From positions 62,001 through 126,000 of the forward strand of contig JAUSJX010000048.1 of NCBI GenBank assembly GCA_030647435.1: a DNA stretch of 64,000 nt, read 5' to 3'. Numbering within the stretch: the stretch's first letter is position 1; each line of letters begins with the position of its first letter. The notes beneath the pieces were generated by a model that saw only the letters and a list, made by a program, of their open reading frames with translations, was not told where the DNA came from and ran no database searches. Origin of the DNA: Candidatus Rokuibacteriota bacterium (GTDB taxonomy: Bacteria; Methylomirabilota; Methylomirabilia; Rokubacteriales; CSP1-6). A program made the translations under genes and the position numbers. Below are positions 38,637 through 47,080 of this stretch, piece by piece.

Positions 38637-39875
38637 GTGAGGCCCGCGCCGTTCTACGGCTGGGTGGTCGTGGGGGCGGCCTTCTCCGTCTTCTTCATGG
38701 CCTACGGCGCACAATTCTCCTTCGGGGTCTTCTTCTCCGCGCTGCTCGAGGAATTCGGCTGGAGTCGCGGCGCGCTCTCCGGCGCCTTCGCGCTCTACGC
38801 CTTCGGCTACAGCGGCCTGGCCGCCGTCTCGGGCCGGCTGACGGACCGCTGGGGGCCTCACGCCGTCATCGCCACGGGCGGCGTGTTCCTCGGCGCGGGC
38901 TGGATCGCCATGAGCGCGACCAGCGCAATCTGGCACCCGTACGTCTTCTACGGCGTCGTGGCCGCCGTCGGCATGTCCACGGCGAACGTCCCCTGCACTG
39001 CCACGGTGGCTCGCTGGTTCGCCAGACGGCGGGGGCTCGCGACGGGCCTGGCCTCGGCGGGCGGCAGCTTCGGCGCCTTCTGCCTGCCGCCGATCGCCCA
39101 GCTGCTCGTGTCGAGCGTGGGTTGGCGCCGGGCCTACGTCATCTTCGGCGCGGCCATCCTCGTGACGCTCAACCTCCTGGCCCCCTTCATGAAGCGCGAT
39201 CCCGAGGGACTCGGCTTCACGCCCGATGGCGACCCCCCCGCCGAGGCCAACGTCGTCCGGCCCGAGCGCGGCCGCGACTACACGATGCGCCAGGCGATGC
39301 GGACGCGGGCCTTCTGGGTGCTCTTCGCCCTCTTCGCGGCCACGTGGATTCCAGTCTTCGCGCCCTTGGTCCACCTGGTGCCCCTGGCCCGCGGGCTGGG
39401 TGTCGACCCGCTCGTGGCCGCGACGCTCGTGAGCGCGCTCGGTCTGGCGGGCATCCTCGGCCGCCTCATCCTGGGCGGCGTCTCCGACCGCATCGGCCGC
39501 CGGTCGGCGATCGGCATCGGGCTCCTGCTCCAGATCGCGGCCTTTCTCGGGTTCGCGGTGGCCGGCGCCCTCCCCGGCCTCTACGCCGCGTCGATCGCGT
39601 TCGGGTTCTCGTACGGCGCCGTCGGGTCGCTCTTCCCCGCGATCGTGGCGGATTTCTTCGGGCGCCGGCAGGCCGGCAGCCTGGTCGGCCTGCTCTTTGC
39701 GATGTCGGGCTCCATGGCGGCCTTGGGCCCGCTGGGCGCCGGCTTCATTTATGATCGCACCGGCAGCTACGGCCCGGCCTGGGTCGGCAGCGCGGCGCTC
39801 AACGTGGTGGCGCTGGGGCTCCTCGCCTGGGCCCGGCCGCCGCGTCGGCTCGAACTCTCTCTCAAGGAGGCGTGA
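38637..39875 (+). CDS. MFS transporter (oxalate/formate antiporter-like)
   Basis: 412 aa with about twelve transmembrane helices. 'GYSGLAAVSGRLTDRWG' is the loop 2-3 motif, with 'ARRRGLATGLASAGGSFG' and 'LGGVSDRIGRRSA' in the second half. It probably exchanges or takes up a small organic acid across the inner membrane. GTG 38637 follows directly after the uvrA stop, and its stop overlaps the thiolase start (GTGATG). Confidence 0.9.
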   Translation: MRPAPFYGWVVVGAAFSVFFMAYGAQFSFGVFFSALLEEFGWSRGALSGAFALYAFGYSGLAAVSGRLTDRWGPHAVIATGGVFLGAGWIAMSATSAIWHPYVFYGVVAAVGMSTANVPCTATVARWFARRRGLATGLASAGGSFGAFCLPPIAQLLVSSVGWRRAYVIFGAAILVTLNLLAPFMKRDPEGLGFTPDGDPPAEANVVRPERGRDYTMRQAMRTRAFWVLFALFAATWIPVFAPLVHLVPLARGLGVDPLVAATLVSALGLAGILGRLILGGVSDRIGRRSAIGIGLLLQIAAFLGFAVAGALPGLYAASIAFGFSYGAVGSLFPAIVADFFGRRQAGSLVGLLFAMSGSMAALGPLGAGFIYDRTGSYGPAWVGSAALNVVALGLLAWARPPRRLELSLKEA

Positions 39876-41089
39876 TGGCTGGGCTCAAGGACAAGTACTG
39901 CATCGTGGGCGTGGGCGAGACGGAGTACAGCAAGCATTCGGGCCGGAGCACGCGGGCCATGGCGGTCGAGGCCGTGAAGACGGCCATGGCCGACGCGGGG
40001 CTCAAGGCCGCCGACGTGGACGGCATGATGTCCTACCAGAGCGGCGACTCGACGCCGGCCAACTGGGTCGCCCCCGACCTCGGCATCCGCCTCAACTTCT
40101 ACATGGACGTGTTCGGCGGCGGCTCCTCGACCGAGGCGCTGGTGGGCCTGGCGATGGGCGCGATCGAGTCGGGCATGTGCAACACGGTGGCGATCTTCCG
40201 CTCCATGAACGGCTACTCCGACTTCCGCATCGGCGGCACCGGCGCGCGCGCCGCCCAGCCCGTGCGCGGGCTCGACCTGGCGCAGATGCCCTTCGGGATG
40301 CGCAGCGCCGGGCAGAGCTTCGCGCCCACGTTCATGCGCCACATGTACGAGTACGGCACGACCTCCGAGCAGGTGGCACGCGTGCGCGTGGCGCACAGCA
40401 AGCACGCCTCTCAGAACCACAAGGCGCTCCTGAAGGAGCGCGTGACGGTCGAGGACGTCGTCGGCTCACGCTGGATCACGAAGCCCCTCCATCTGCTCGA
40501 CTGCTGCGTCGAGACGGACAACGCGACCTGCATCATCGTCACCTCGGCCGAGCGCGCGCGCGACCTCAAGCAGAAGCCCGCCTACGTCATGGGCGTGGCC
40601 GGCAGGGTCAACAAGGCGCGCACCGACTTCCACTGGGCCGCCGGCCCCATCTCCCGCGTCGCAGGCTACTACGCCAAGGGCATCGTCTTCGGCCAGGCCG
40701 GCATCAAGCCCGAGGACGTGGACGTCACGGGCTCCTACGACGCCTTCACCTTCACGACCATGCTCCAGCTCGAGGAGTTCGGCTTCTGCAAGAAAGGCGA
40801 GGGCGGGCAGTACGTGTCGAGCGGCATCATCGAGCTGGGCGGCAAGCGGCCGAACAACACCTCGGGCGGCCACCTCTGCGAGGGCTACACCCACGGCATG
40901 AGCATGGTCATCGAGAACGTCCGCCAGCTGCGCGGGCGCGTGGACGACTACTGCCCCGGCTGGGCGGAGGGCAAGCACAGCTACGACTACTCCCCGGGCA
41001 AGTGCCGGCAGGTCAAGGACGCGAAGATCACGATGAACCTCGGATGGGCGATGCCGCCGACCGGCTCCGCCCTGATACTTCATAGCTAG
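39875..41089 (+). CDS. Thiolase family protein (SCP-x type)
   Basis: 404 aa. Thiolase fold starting 'IVGVGETEYSKHSGRSTRAMAVEAVKTAMADAGL', with 'DVTGSYDAFTFTTMLQLEEFGFCKKGEGG' and 'NTSGGHLCEGYTHGMS'. The first-half active-site position has no obvious nucleophilic Cys ('FGGGSSTEAL' instead of C-SG), as in DUF35-associated thiolases. AAGGAGG precedes ATG 39875. The next gene encodes the DUF35 partner that normally forms its complex. Confidence 0.9.
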   Translation: MAGLKDKYCIVGVGETEYSKHSGRSTRAMAVEAVKTAMADAGLKAADVDGMMSYQSGDSTPANWVAPDLGIRLNFYMDVFGGGSSTEALVGLAMGAIESGMCNTVAIFRSMNGYSDFRIGGTGARAAQPVRGLDLAQMPFGMRSAGQSFAPTFMRHMYEYGTTSEQVARVRVAHSKHASQNHKALLKERVTVEDVVGSRWITKPLHLLDCCVETDNATCIIVTSAERARDLKQKPAYVMGVAGRVNKARTDFHWAAGPISRVAGYYAKGIVFGQAGIKPEDVDVTGSYDAFTFTTMLQLEEFGFCKKGEGGQYVSSGIIELGGKRPNNTSGGHLCEGYTHGMSMVIENVRQLRGRVDDYCPGWAEGKHSYDYSPGKCRQVKDAKITMNLGWAMPPTGSALILHS

Positions 41090-41100
41090 GAGCGATAGAA

Positions 41101-41607
41101 ATGGCCAACGTCGAATACCGCGGCATGAACCTGGTGATTCCGGAGAACGACTCGGAGTGGCGCGAGCACTTCAAGCTGGCTCGCGGCCACAAGCTGATGC
41201 TGCGCGGCTGCAAGGCCTGCGGACTCATGCGCTACCCGCCGAGCCACGCCTGCCCCTGGTGCGCCGCCCTCGAGTGGGAGTGGAAGGAGGTCAGCGGCAA
41301 GGGCCACATCTACTCCTACGAGGTGGTGCATCACGCCATCCAGCCGGGCTTCAAGGAGTGGACGCCCTACGCGGTGGTGCTGGTGGAGCTCGACGAGCAG
41401 CGCGGCAAGCCCACGGCGGACGAGGCGCTCAGGATCATCGCCAACCTCGTGACACCGGACGGGAAGCCCGAGGCCGAGGCCAAGGTCGCCATCGGCAAGC
41501 GCGTGCGCGTGGTCTTCCAGGACCTCGCGGCCGACTTCGCCCTGCCCCAGTTCACCCTGACCGACGAGCCCTCCGTCGGCCGCGTCTGGAGCCTGCCAGG
41601 CGTCTGA
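41101..41607 (+). CDS. DUF35 OB-fold protein (acyl-CoA-associated)
   Basis: 168 aa. N-terminal zinc ribbon 'CKACGLMRYPPSHACPWCAA' (two CxxC pairs) followed by an OB fold ('GHIYSYEVVHH', 'YAVVLVELDE', 'GKRVRVVFQD'). Proteins of this family bind the partner thiolase and the CoA moiety. It starts 11 bp after the thiolase. Its last codons and TGA stop (41605-41607) lie within the arm of repeat R2. Confidence 0.92.
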   Translation: MANVEYRGMNLVIPENDSEWREHFKLARGHKLMLRGCKACGLMRYPPSHACPWCAALEWEWKEVSGKGHIYSYEVVHHAIQPGFKEWTPYAVVLVELDEQRGKPTADEALRIIANLVTPDGKPEAEAKVAIGKRVRVVFQDLAADFALPQFTLTDEPSVGRVWSLPGV

Positions 41608-41723
41608 AAAAGGCCCATCTGCTTCGTTGGCGCCCTCGGCCGCACGCTCAACGTAGAAGGACTACGCCTCGCGTGCGGCCCTTCGGGCGCCGCCTCGCAT
41701 CTGGACCTTTTTGAGCCGCCTGC
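41595..41723. repeat. Dispersed structured repeat, copy R2
   Basis: Type-A element. Outer arms are 41595-41622 and 41697-41723 (CCTTTTTGAGCCGCCTGC). The inner stem pairs GGCGCCC (41629-41635) with GGGCGCC, GGCCGCACGC (41638-41647) with GCGTGCGGCC (41671-41680), and GTAG with CTAC; the conserved internal-loop strands are TCAAC and GCCTC (the complements of GTTGA and GAGGC). It fills the gap between the DUF35 stop and the UGSC stop. Confidence 0.88.
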
Positions 41724-41729
41724 GGAAAC

Positions 41730-42257
41730 TTAGCTCGTAGTGAGGCGGGCGACGATCTCGTCAAACACCTTGTCGGCCAGCACCCTGACCTCGTCGCGGG
41801 TGAGCGTCTGGATCGGGTGCGGCACCATGATCGTCTTGTAGGCGTCGGCGCCCAAGGCGGATGCCTGGGCGCGCGCGGCCTTGGCGAACTCGGTCGAGAT
41901 CACCGTCGCCGCCGGCAATCCCTGATCTTCGAACCACACGCCGTCGTGCACACTGCACGTTGTGCAGGACCCTCAGTCGGCGAGGGCCTCGATGACGGCG
42001 TCGCTCGTCTTCAGGATCTCCGCCCGCAGGTCTTCCGGCGCGGGCCGCGCGAAGGTCGGCTTCTTCTTCCTCAGGATGGCCTTCGGCTTGGCGCGCTCGC
42101 GGAGCAGCTCTTCCACGCGGTCGAGCAGGTGGTCGCCCTTGGCCTTGGAAATGTCGAGGAGCGTGATCACCTTGCCGTCGAGCGTGGCCAGGCGCGCGGC
42201 CGTCTTGCGCGGCACCGCGACGGAGTCGGTCGGATCCAGGAACTCTTCGGTCGTCAT
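41730..42257 (-). CDS. UGSC-family selenoprotein (in-frame TGA = selenocysteine)
   Basis: 175 aa if TGA 41975-41973 is read as selenocysteine (U95). A standard caller splits it into 94 aa and about 73 aa. Across the TGA the frame reads 'EALAD-U-GSCTTCSVHDGV', exactly the UGSC motif of the selenoprotein family known from metagenomes (Cys forms exist). U95, C98 and C101 make a redox centre. The N-terminal part 'KVITLLDISKAKGDHLLDRV' and the C-terminal 'MVPHPIQTLTRDEVRVLADKV' are both needed for the fold. A short hairpin follows the TGA. The start overlaps the upstream gene (ATGA). Confidence 0.92.
41945..41959 (-). promoter_or_regulatory. Candidate bacterial SECIS hairpin
   Basis: CGTGCA-GTG-TGCACG on the minus strand is a perfect 6-bp stem whose GUG loop begins 20 nt after the UGA, within the usual 16-37 nt for SelB recognition. 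An alternative stem CTGCAC-AAC-GTGCAG overlaps it. Confidence 0.6.
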
Positions 42258-43309
42258 AGGTCCTCCCGGGGCGATTGTACCTTCTTAATGACCAGGCGCG
42301 ACATCTTCGGGAAGGTCCAGCCCGGGATGACGGCCGAGAAGCGGCCCGCGGTGCCGCCCGCCACCACGAACTTGAGGTTGGCCGGCTCGCGGAACTTCGG
42401 GATCAGCGTCGCGTCGGTCTCCGGGTGCGAGAACTTGGCCATCACGTGAGCCGGCAACCCATCGCCGCCCTCCAGCCCTGGGATCAGCTCGCTGACGGGC
42501 TTGCGCAGCCGGTGCCAGAGGAAGTCGCGCATGTCGGCCTTGCTCCAGCCGTCGCCGGCGATGGTGCGCGCGTGTTCGGGCGAGAGCACGACCAGCGTGT
42601 CACCGTGGTGCGTGGACTTGTGGTGCGAGATGACTTCCAGCGAGCGCGAGATGGTGATGAGGAGGTCCTTGGCCGTCAGGCTCCGGTGGTCATAGACGCC
42701 GTGGGGCGCCTCGGCCGCGAAGGCCGCGACCGTGCTCTCGTCCTGGGCGAAGCCGTGCTCGACGGCCAGCGAGTCCCAGGGGTTCTCTTCCTCGTGCTCG
42801 CCGATGCAGTAGGTGTAGCGCCCCGGGTGCGCCATGGTGGACATGCTGATGGTCCGGGCCGACGCTCCACCCACGTTGGCGACGATGAGCCTGAGCGCCC
42901 GCCCGATGGTCGCGTTGGCGCGCCAGCCGGGCCCGAAAACCCCCGCGGCGCAGTTGATGTCGAGCGCCTTTCGCGCGGGGCCGTTGACGATGAAGAGCGG
43001 CGAGTGAAAGTTGGTCGTGGCGGAGACGCCGTGGAGATCGAAGGCGTCGTCGCACATGGCCTCGACCCCGGCGATCACGACGGGCAGGTACTCGGGGCGG
43101 CAGCCGGCCATGACCGCGTTGACCGCGATCTTCTCGACGGTGGCGCGGCCGAAATTCGGCGGCACCAGCGCGACCAGCTCGCCGGCCTCACGCCCCGAGC
43201 CCGCGACCATCGCGGCGACGCGCTCGCGCGTGGGAGGAACGACGGGAAGGCCGTCGGTGACGCCGCGCTCGAAGAGAGTCTCGAAGGGATCCTGCTCAGG
43301 CTGAGGCAC
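42254..43309 (-). CDS. Conserved unknown protein coupled to the UGSC selenoprotein
   Basis: 351 aa from GTG 43309, the first start after the DUF3047 stop. I do not recognise a named family. Visible features are 'GVTDGLPVVPPTRERVAAMV' at the start, two blocks containing Cys ('INCAAGVFGPGWRANATIGRA' region and 'RYTYCIGEHEEENPW'), several His ('HHKSTHHGD') and a C-terminal 'LKFVVAGGTAGRFSAVIPGW'. No signal peptide and no membrane helix. The 4-bp overlap with the selenoprotein suggests a fixed partner, perhaps the substrate-binding subunit of a redox enzyme. Confidence 0.8.
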   Translation of the reverse strand: MPQPEQDPFETLFERGVTDGLPVVPPTRERVAAMVAGSGREAGELVALVPPNFGRATVEKIAVNAVMAGCRPEYLPVVIAGVEAMCDDAFDLHGVSATTNFHSPLFIVNGPARKALDINCAAGVFGPGWRANATIGRALRLIVANVGGASARTISMSTMAHPGRYTYCIGEHEEENPWDSLAVEHGFAQDESTVAAFAAEAPHGVYDHRSLTAKDLLITISRSLEVISHHKSTHHGDTLVVLSPEHARTIAGDGWSKADMRDFLWHRLRKPVSELIPGLEGGDGLPAHVMAKFSHPETDATLIPKFREPANLKFVVAGGTAGRFSAVIPGWTFPKMSRLVIKKVQSPREDL

Positions 43310-43320
43310 AGGCGCCCCGC

Positions 43321-43974
43321 TCAGGGCTTGCAGAGGCGGAAGTTTGCGTAGTCGCCCTGCGCGGTCGACTTCGTGTCGTCGGAGTCGGTGAGGACGGCGA
43401 TCCCGGAGGCCTTCGGCGTCTCGGTCTCGTCGAAGAACTTCTTGTAGTCCTCGAAGATGTTGACCCGCTCCTCCATCCACGAGCCCTTCCGGTCGGTGCC
43501 GTTCCGGATCACCAGCGCCTGGGTCAGGCCGCCGCTCGAGGAGAGACGCGTGCCCACCGGCACGACCGCGCTCCAAATGTACTTGAGCGACTTCACCGAC
43601 CAGGGCGTGTGGGGGAAGACGGCGTAGACGGAGACGGCGCTGTCGTTGGTCTTGGACTGCCGTTCGTCCGGCCCCGCCGGGAACTCAACCGGACGCCAGG
43701 ACCAGGCGAGCATCGGGTATGTCTTGGGGTCCCACTCGTACTGATTGGCGGCCTGGATACCAAGGCCCTTGGCGATGGCGTGGAGGAAGCGCAGGCCGTC
43801 CATCTCCTGGATCGAGTAGACTTCGCGCCCGGCGTCCTTGCGCGGCTTCCAGTCGGGCGGGAACTCGCCGACCTTTCCCCTGGAGAAATTCTCGACGGTG
43901 ATGCACTCCTGGGCACCCGCCGGCTCCGCCAGGAGCGCGGCGGCGACGAGGGCGATGACGAGACGCACCGGCAC
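43321..43974 (-). CDS. DUF3047 family exported protein
   Basis: 217 aa. Signal peptide 1-21 (VAAALLAEPAGA-Q). 'ENFSRGKVGEFPPDWKPRK' and 'YEWDPKTYPMLAWSWRP' match DUF3047, a beta-rich extracytoplasmic family of unknown function. The start is GTG 43974, 4 nt after the VWA stop, and the partner of the selenoprotein begins 11 bp after its stop, so the Cox-like genes and the selenoprotein genes may share a transcript. Confidence 0.85.
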   Translation of the reverse strand: MPVRLVIALVAAALLAEPAGAQECITVENFSRGKVGEFPPDWKPRKDAGREVYSIQEMDGLRFLHAIAKGLGIQAANQYEWDPKTYPMLAWSWRPVEFPAGPDERQSKTNDSAVSVYAVFPHTPWSVKSLKYIWSAVVPVGTRLSSSGGLTQALVIRNGTDRKGSWMEERVNIFEDYKKFFDETETPKASGIAVLTDSDDTKSTAQGDYANFRLCKP

Positions 43975-43978
43975 GGCG

Positions 43979-45388
43979 CTACCGCCCGCGGCGCCACCAG
44001 GAGTGGACGAGTTGGTCCACCACCTGCACCAGCTGGCCGACGGTGCGGCATTCCTTGACGATGTCGCACGCGGGCGAATACAGCGGCATCACGCTGTCGC
44101 CAATGCCCCAGCCCCACTGCCCTTCCGGATTCAGCCAGATGATGCCCTTGACCCGCTCCCGGATCTGACGGATCGCCCACGCCTGGGGGTCGTTGTAGTT
44201 GTTGCGCGCGTCGCCCAGGACAAGCACCGTCGTCTTCCGATCGAGCGAGTCTATCTCCGTGCGCACGAAGCGGCTGAAGGCGTAGCCGAAGTCCGATCGG
44301 CAGTGGTAGTCCACCGGCGAGGACTTGAGCGCCCACTCGATCGCGTGGTCCACCGGGTAGGTCTTGAATGCCTGGGTCACCTCGGCGATCTCCGAGACGA
44401 AGACGTACGAGCGCATGCGCGAAAAGCACTCCTGCAGGCTCCAGACCAGTTGGAGCATGAAGCGCGAGGCGTTGCGCACCGAGTCGGACACGTCGCAGAG
44501 CGTGACGAGCTTTGGCTTCTCCCGGTGGCGCCGCCGGAAGCACACCTCCATCGGGACTCCACCATACTGCAGGCTCTTCCTGATGGTCCGGCGCGAGTCG
44601 AGCCGCCCCTTCTCCTCCTGGCGCTGGCGCAGGGCGAGGGCGTCCTTGATCTTGCGTGCGAGGCGCGCGACCACCGCCTTCATCTGCGCCACCTCGTCCG
44701 GCGAGAGCGCGAAGAGCGGCTTGTCGGTCAGCACTTCGCGCGTGAGCTTCTCGCCCTGCCGGTAGGCTCGGCGCTCGAGCTCGCGCTCGACGTGCTGGCG
44801 GATCATGCGCCGGAAGGCCTCGAGGCGCAGGTCGAGGTAGTTGCGGATCCGCGCGAGCATGCCCGGGTCCATGCCCTGGGCCTCGAGCAGCTGCATGATG
44901 CGCGAAAGATCGCGCTCGATGGCCTCCCAATCGAACTTGTCGTAGATGCGCCGCGAGAAGTAGCCGATCTGCAGGAAGTACATCAGCCGCTCGAGCCCGG
45001 CGCCGTGCCCCTGGCCGCGGATGGCCATCTCCATGTCCGTGCCCTCGCCGCGGAGCATCAGCTCGGTCAGCTCGTCCATCTCCATGTTCTCCTGCGCCAT
45101 GAGCTGGTCGAGCATCTGCTGGATGCGCGGATCCTCCGGTCCGAGCGCCTTCTTGAGGCCCGCGCCGAGCGCCTCCAGGTCGAGGAAGTAGAGATCGAAC
45201 AGGCGGTCGAAGGTCGGCAGGTCCCGCGACTCCTTGATGAGCGTGGATGCCAGGGCGGCCTTGAAGGTGTCGCGGTGCTCGAGACCGATTTCCGAGGAGG
45301 CCGACAGCGCGTCCATTGCCTCGCTGGGCGAGATGCGAAGCTCCGCGCGCCTCAGGTCGCCGATGAACTCGAGTATTCTTTGATCCAT
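43979..45388 (-). CDS. VWA-domain protein, CoxE-like
   Basis: 469 aa. A long helical N-terminal part precedes a von Willebrand A domain with the MIDAS 'LVTLCDVSDSVRNASRF' (DxSxS), and 'LDRKTTVLVLGDARNNYND' near the end. CoxE-like proteins pair with MoxR AAA ATPases to mature metal enzymes such as CO dehydrogenase. A MoxR gene is two genes upstream, but no CODH subunit is in the window. There is no Shine-Dalgarno before ATG. Confidence 0.87.
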   Translation of the reverse strand: MDQRILEFIGDLRRAELRISPSEAMDALSASSEIGLEHRDTFKAALASTLIKESRDLPTFDRLFDLYFLDLEALGAGLKKALGPEDPRIQQMLDQLMAQENMEMDELTELMLRGEGTDMEMAIRGQGHGAGLERLMYFLQIGYFSRRIYDKFDWEAIERDLSRIMQLLEAQGMDPGMLARIRNYLDLRLEAFRRMIRQHVERELERRAYRQGEKLTREVLTDKPLFALSPDEVAQMKAVVARLARKIKDALALRQRQEEKGRLDSRRTIRKSLQYGGVPMEVCFRRRHREKPKLVTLCDVSDSVRNASRFMLQLVWSLQECFSRMRSYVFVSEIAEVTQAFKTYPVDHAIEWALKSSPVDYHCRSDFGYAFSRFVRTEIDSLDRKTTVLVLGDARNNYNDPQAWAIRQIRERVKGIIWLNPEGQWGWGIGDSVMPLYSPACDIVKECRTVGQLVQVVDQLVHSWWRRGR

Positions 45389-45504
45389 TTAAGTTCTGGG
45401 GGGGAGCGCCACCTGCCGCTCCGTTTGAGGGTTGGCTCGGCTCGCCTTCGGCTGCGCCTCACAAATCAGTCCCCAGCCCCCCCACCAGGCGTCTGCCGTG
45501 ATTC
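45389..45504. other. GC-rich intergenic segment with G7 and C7 runs
   Basis: 116 bp between co-directional genes. On the minus strand a run of seven G (ending GGCTGGGG) and a run of seven C (CTCCCCCCCAG) face each other and could pair. I see no promoter and no ORF. Confidence 0.4.
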
Positions 45505-46050
45505 TCATCGGGAGAAGGTCACCCAGGAGGATTTGAAGACGTCTTCGCCGCCGTCGCGGGTGATGGGGCAGAGGCGCCCGTCCTCGAGGCGCAGCAGGCC
45601 GTGGAAGGACCCGGGGGCGATGAAGTGCGTCATCTTGAGCTTCCACCCCAACCCCTCGCCCGGCGCCTCTTCCTCGCGCTCAGCAACGCGCGTGACGTCG
45701 GGCGCGTCGCCGACGAGGTGCAGGACGCGCACCGGCCCCTCCGAGCAGCGGAGCCCCAGCACGACTTTGTAGGCCGGGTCCTGGCGGGAGGTCTCCACGG
45801 TCATCTCGCCGGGCTGCAGCAGGTGCGGCACGGCCTCGGGCATGGCGGCGCGGAAGAACTCGCGAGGGGCCGGGTGCGTGTAGTAGAAGTGCCAGCGCCC
45901 GGCCGCGTGGATCCAGAGCTTGGTGTACTCGCCGAGCGCCGCCGAGATGCAGCGCCCGCCCTCGATAAAGACGGGCCCGCCCGGCCCGAGCTCCGGCAGC
46001 CGGATGCGTGGGCACGGAAACCACAGCTCGCGGAACTCGGTGAGACTCAT
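45505..46050 (-). CDS. Unknown protein between CoxE-like and MoxR genes
   Basis: 181 aa from ATG 46050; upstream codons in the frame shadow moxR. I recognise no family. It is soluble and rich in beta-type segments: 'GPVFIEGGRCISAALGEYTKLWIHAAGRWHFYYTHP', 'PAYKVVLGLRCSEGPVRVLHL', and a Trp/Phe-ending tail 'FKSSWVTFS'. It is 5 bp from moxR, so it probably functions with the MoxR/VWA pair, perhaps as a client or adaptor. Confidence 0.75.
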   Translation of the reverse strand: MSLTEFRELWFPCPRIRLPELGPGGPVFIEGGRCISAALGEYTKLWIHAAGRWHFYYTHPAPREFFRAAMPEAVPHLLQPGEMTVETSRQDPAYKVVLGLRCSEGPVRVLHLVGDAPDVTRVAEREEEAPGEGLGWKLKMTHFIAPGSFHGLLRLEDGRLCPITRDGGEDVFKSSWVTFSR

Positions 46051-46055
46051 GGCGC

Positions 46056-46970
46056 CTAGTCGAGGTCGGCCAGCACCTTGTCGAGCGCGCCCTTGACCCG
46101 CTCGAGGTCCTTTTCGTGCTTGACCAGCATCGTCAGCGTGGATTCGACCAGGTCGCGGTCCAGGCTGTCGGCATTCAGGATGATGAGCGAGCGCGCCCAG
46201 TCGAGGCTCTCCGACACGGAGGGCGCCTTGCGCAGGTCGAGCCCGCGGATGCGCTGCACGGTTGTCACGACGGTCTGGGCCAGCCGCTCGGAGATCTCCG
46301 GCACCTTCAGGCGGATGATGGCCAGCTCCTCGTCCGGCGGCGGGAAGTCGATGAAGAGGTGCAGGCACCGACGCTTGAGCCCGTCGGAAAGCTCGCGCGC
46401 GTTGTTCGATGTCAGCACCACCAGCGGGATGTTCGTCGCCTTGATGGTGCCGAGCTCCGGCACCGACACCTGGAAGTCCGAAAGGACTTCAAGCAAGAAC
46501 GCCTCGAATTCCGGCTCGGCCTTGTCGATCTCGTCGACCAGCAGGACGACGGGGTCGGGGGACTCGATGGCCTGCAGCAGCGGCCGCGGCGCGAGGAAGC
46601 GGTGAGAGAAGAAGGCATCGTCCTGGCCCGAGATCTTGGCGACCGCATCCGCCAGGGACGGCGCGTCGGCGATCAGCTCGCCGATGCGCTCGCGCAGCAG
46701 CTGGGTGTAGAGGAGCTGCTTGGCGTACTTCCACTCGTACAGCGCCTTGCCCTCGTCGAGACCTTCGTAGCACTGCAGACGGATCAGCCGCCGGTTGGTG
46801 ATCTCGGCCAGCGTCTTGGCCAGCTCGGTCTTGCCGACGCCCGCCGGGCCTTCGATGAGCACCGGCCGTCCCATGCGCTCCGCCAGAAAGACCACGGTGC
46901 AGATTCGGCGGTTGGCGATGTAGCGGGCGTTCTTGAAGTGCTGCTGGACGTCCTCCGGAGACTGGAACAT
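46056..46970 (-). CDS. MoxR-family AAA+ ATPase (CoxD-like)
   Basis: 304 aa. Walker A 'GPAGVGKTE' at 41-49, Walker B 'VVLLVDEIDKAE', sensor 'TSNNARELSDGLKRRCLHLFIDFP'. MoxR ATPases act as chaperones for metal-centre insertion with VWA partners; the CoxE-like VWA gene is two genes on. ATG 46970 follows AGGAG, and a TACACT -10-like box lies about 30 nt before it. First gene of this minus-strand run. Confidence 0.93.
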   Translation of the reverse strand: MFQSPEDVQQHFKNARYIANRRICTVVFLAERMGRPVLIEGPAGVGKTELAKTLAEITNRRLIRLQCYEGLDEGKALYEWKYAKQLLYTQLLRERIGELIADAPSLADAVAKISGQDDAFFSHRFLAPRPLLQAIESPDPVVLLVDEIDKAEPEFEAFLLEVLSDFQVSVPELGTIKATNIPLVVLTSNNARELSDGLKRRCLHLFIDFPPPDEELAIIRLKVPEISERLAQTVVTTVQRIRGLDLRKAPSVSESLDWARSLIILNADSLDRDLVESTLTMLVKHEKDLERVKGALDKVLADLD

Positions 46971-47044
46971 GTGGGCTCCTGTATGAGTGAATTGGCGTGA
47001 AGTGTAGCACACTTGCGCGCCGCCGGAACCCTTGGGCCGATCGC

Positions 47045-47073
47045 TTGGCTCTTCCGTCTCCCAGGGCGATACT
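47045..47073 (+). promoter_or_regulatory. Leaderless promoter of the M48 protease gene
   Basis: TTGGCT (47045-47050), 17-bp spacer, GATACT (47068-47073), then 7 nt to ATG 47081. No Shine-Dalgarno. Confidence 0.6.
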
Positions 47074-47080
47074 CGAAGCC

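Noticed and set aside
41730-42257. Two separate small genes, or a pseudogene split by a nonsense mutation
   Set aside because: The TGA sits exactly at the U of a UGSC motif, the downstream half lacks a start and ribosome-binding site, and no other disruption is seen.
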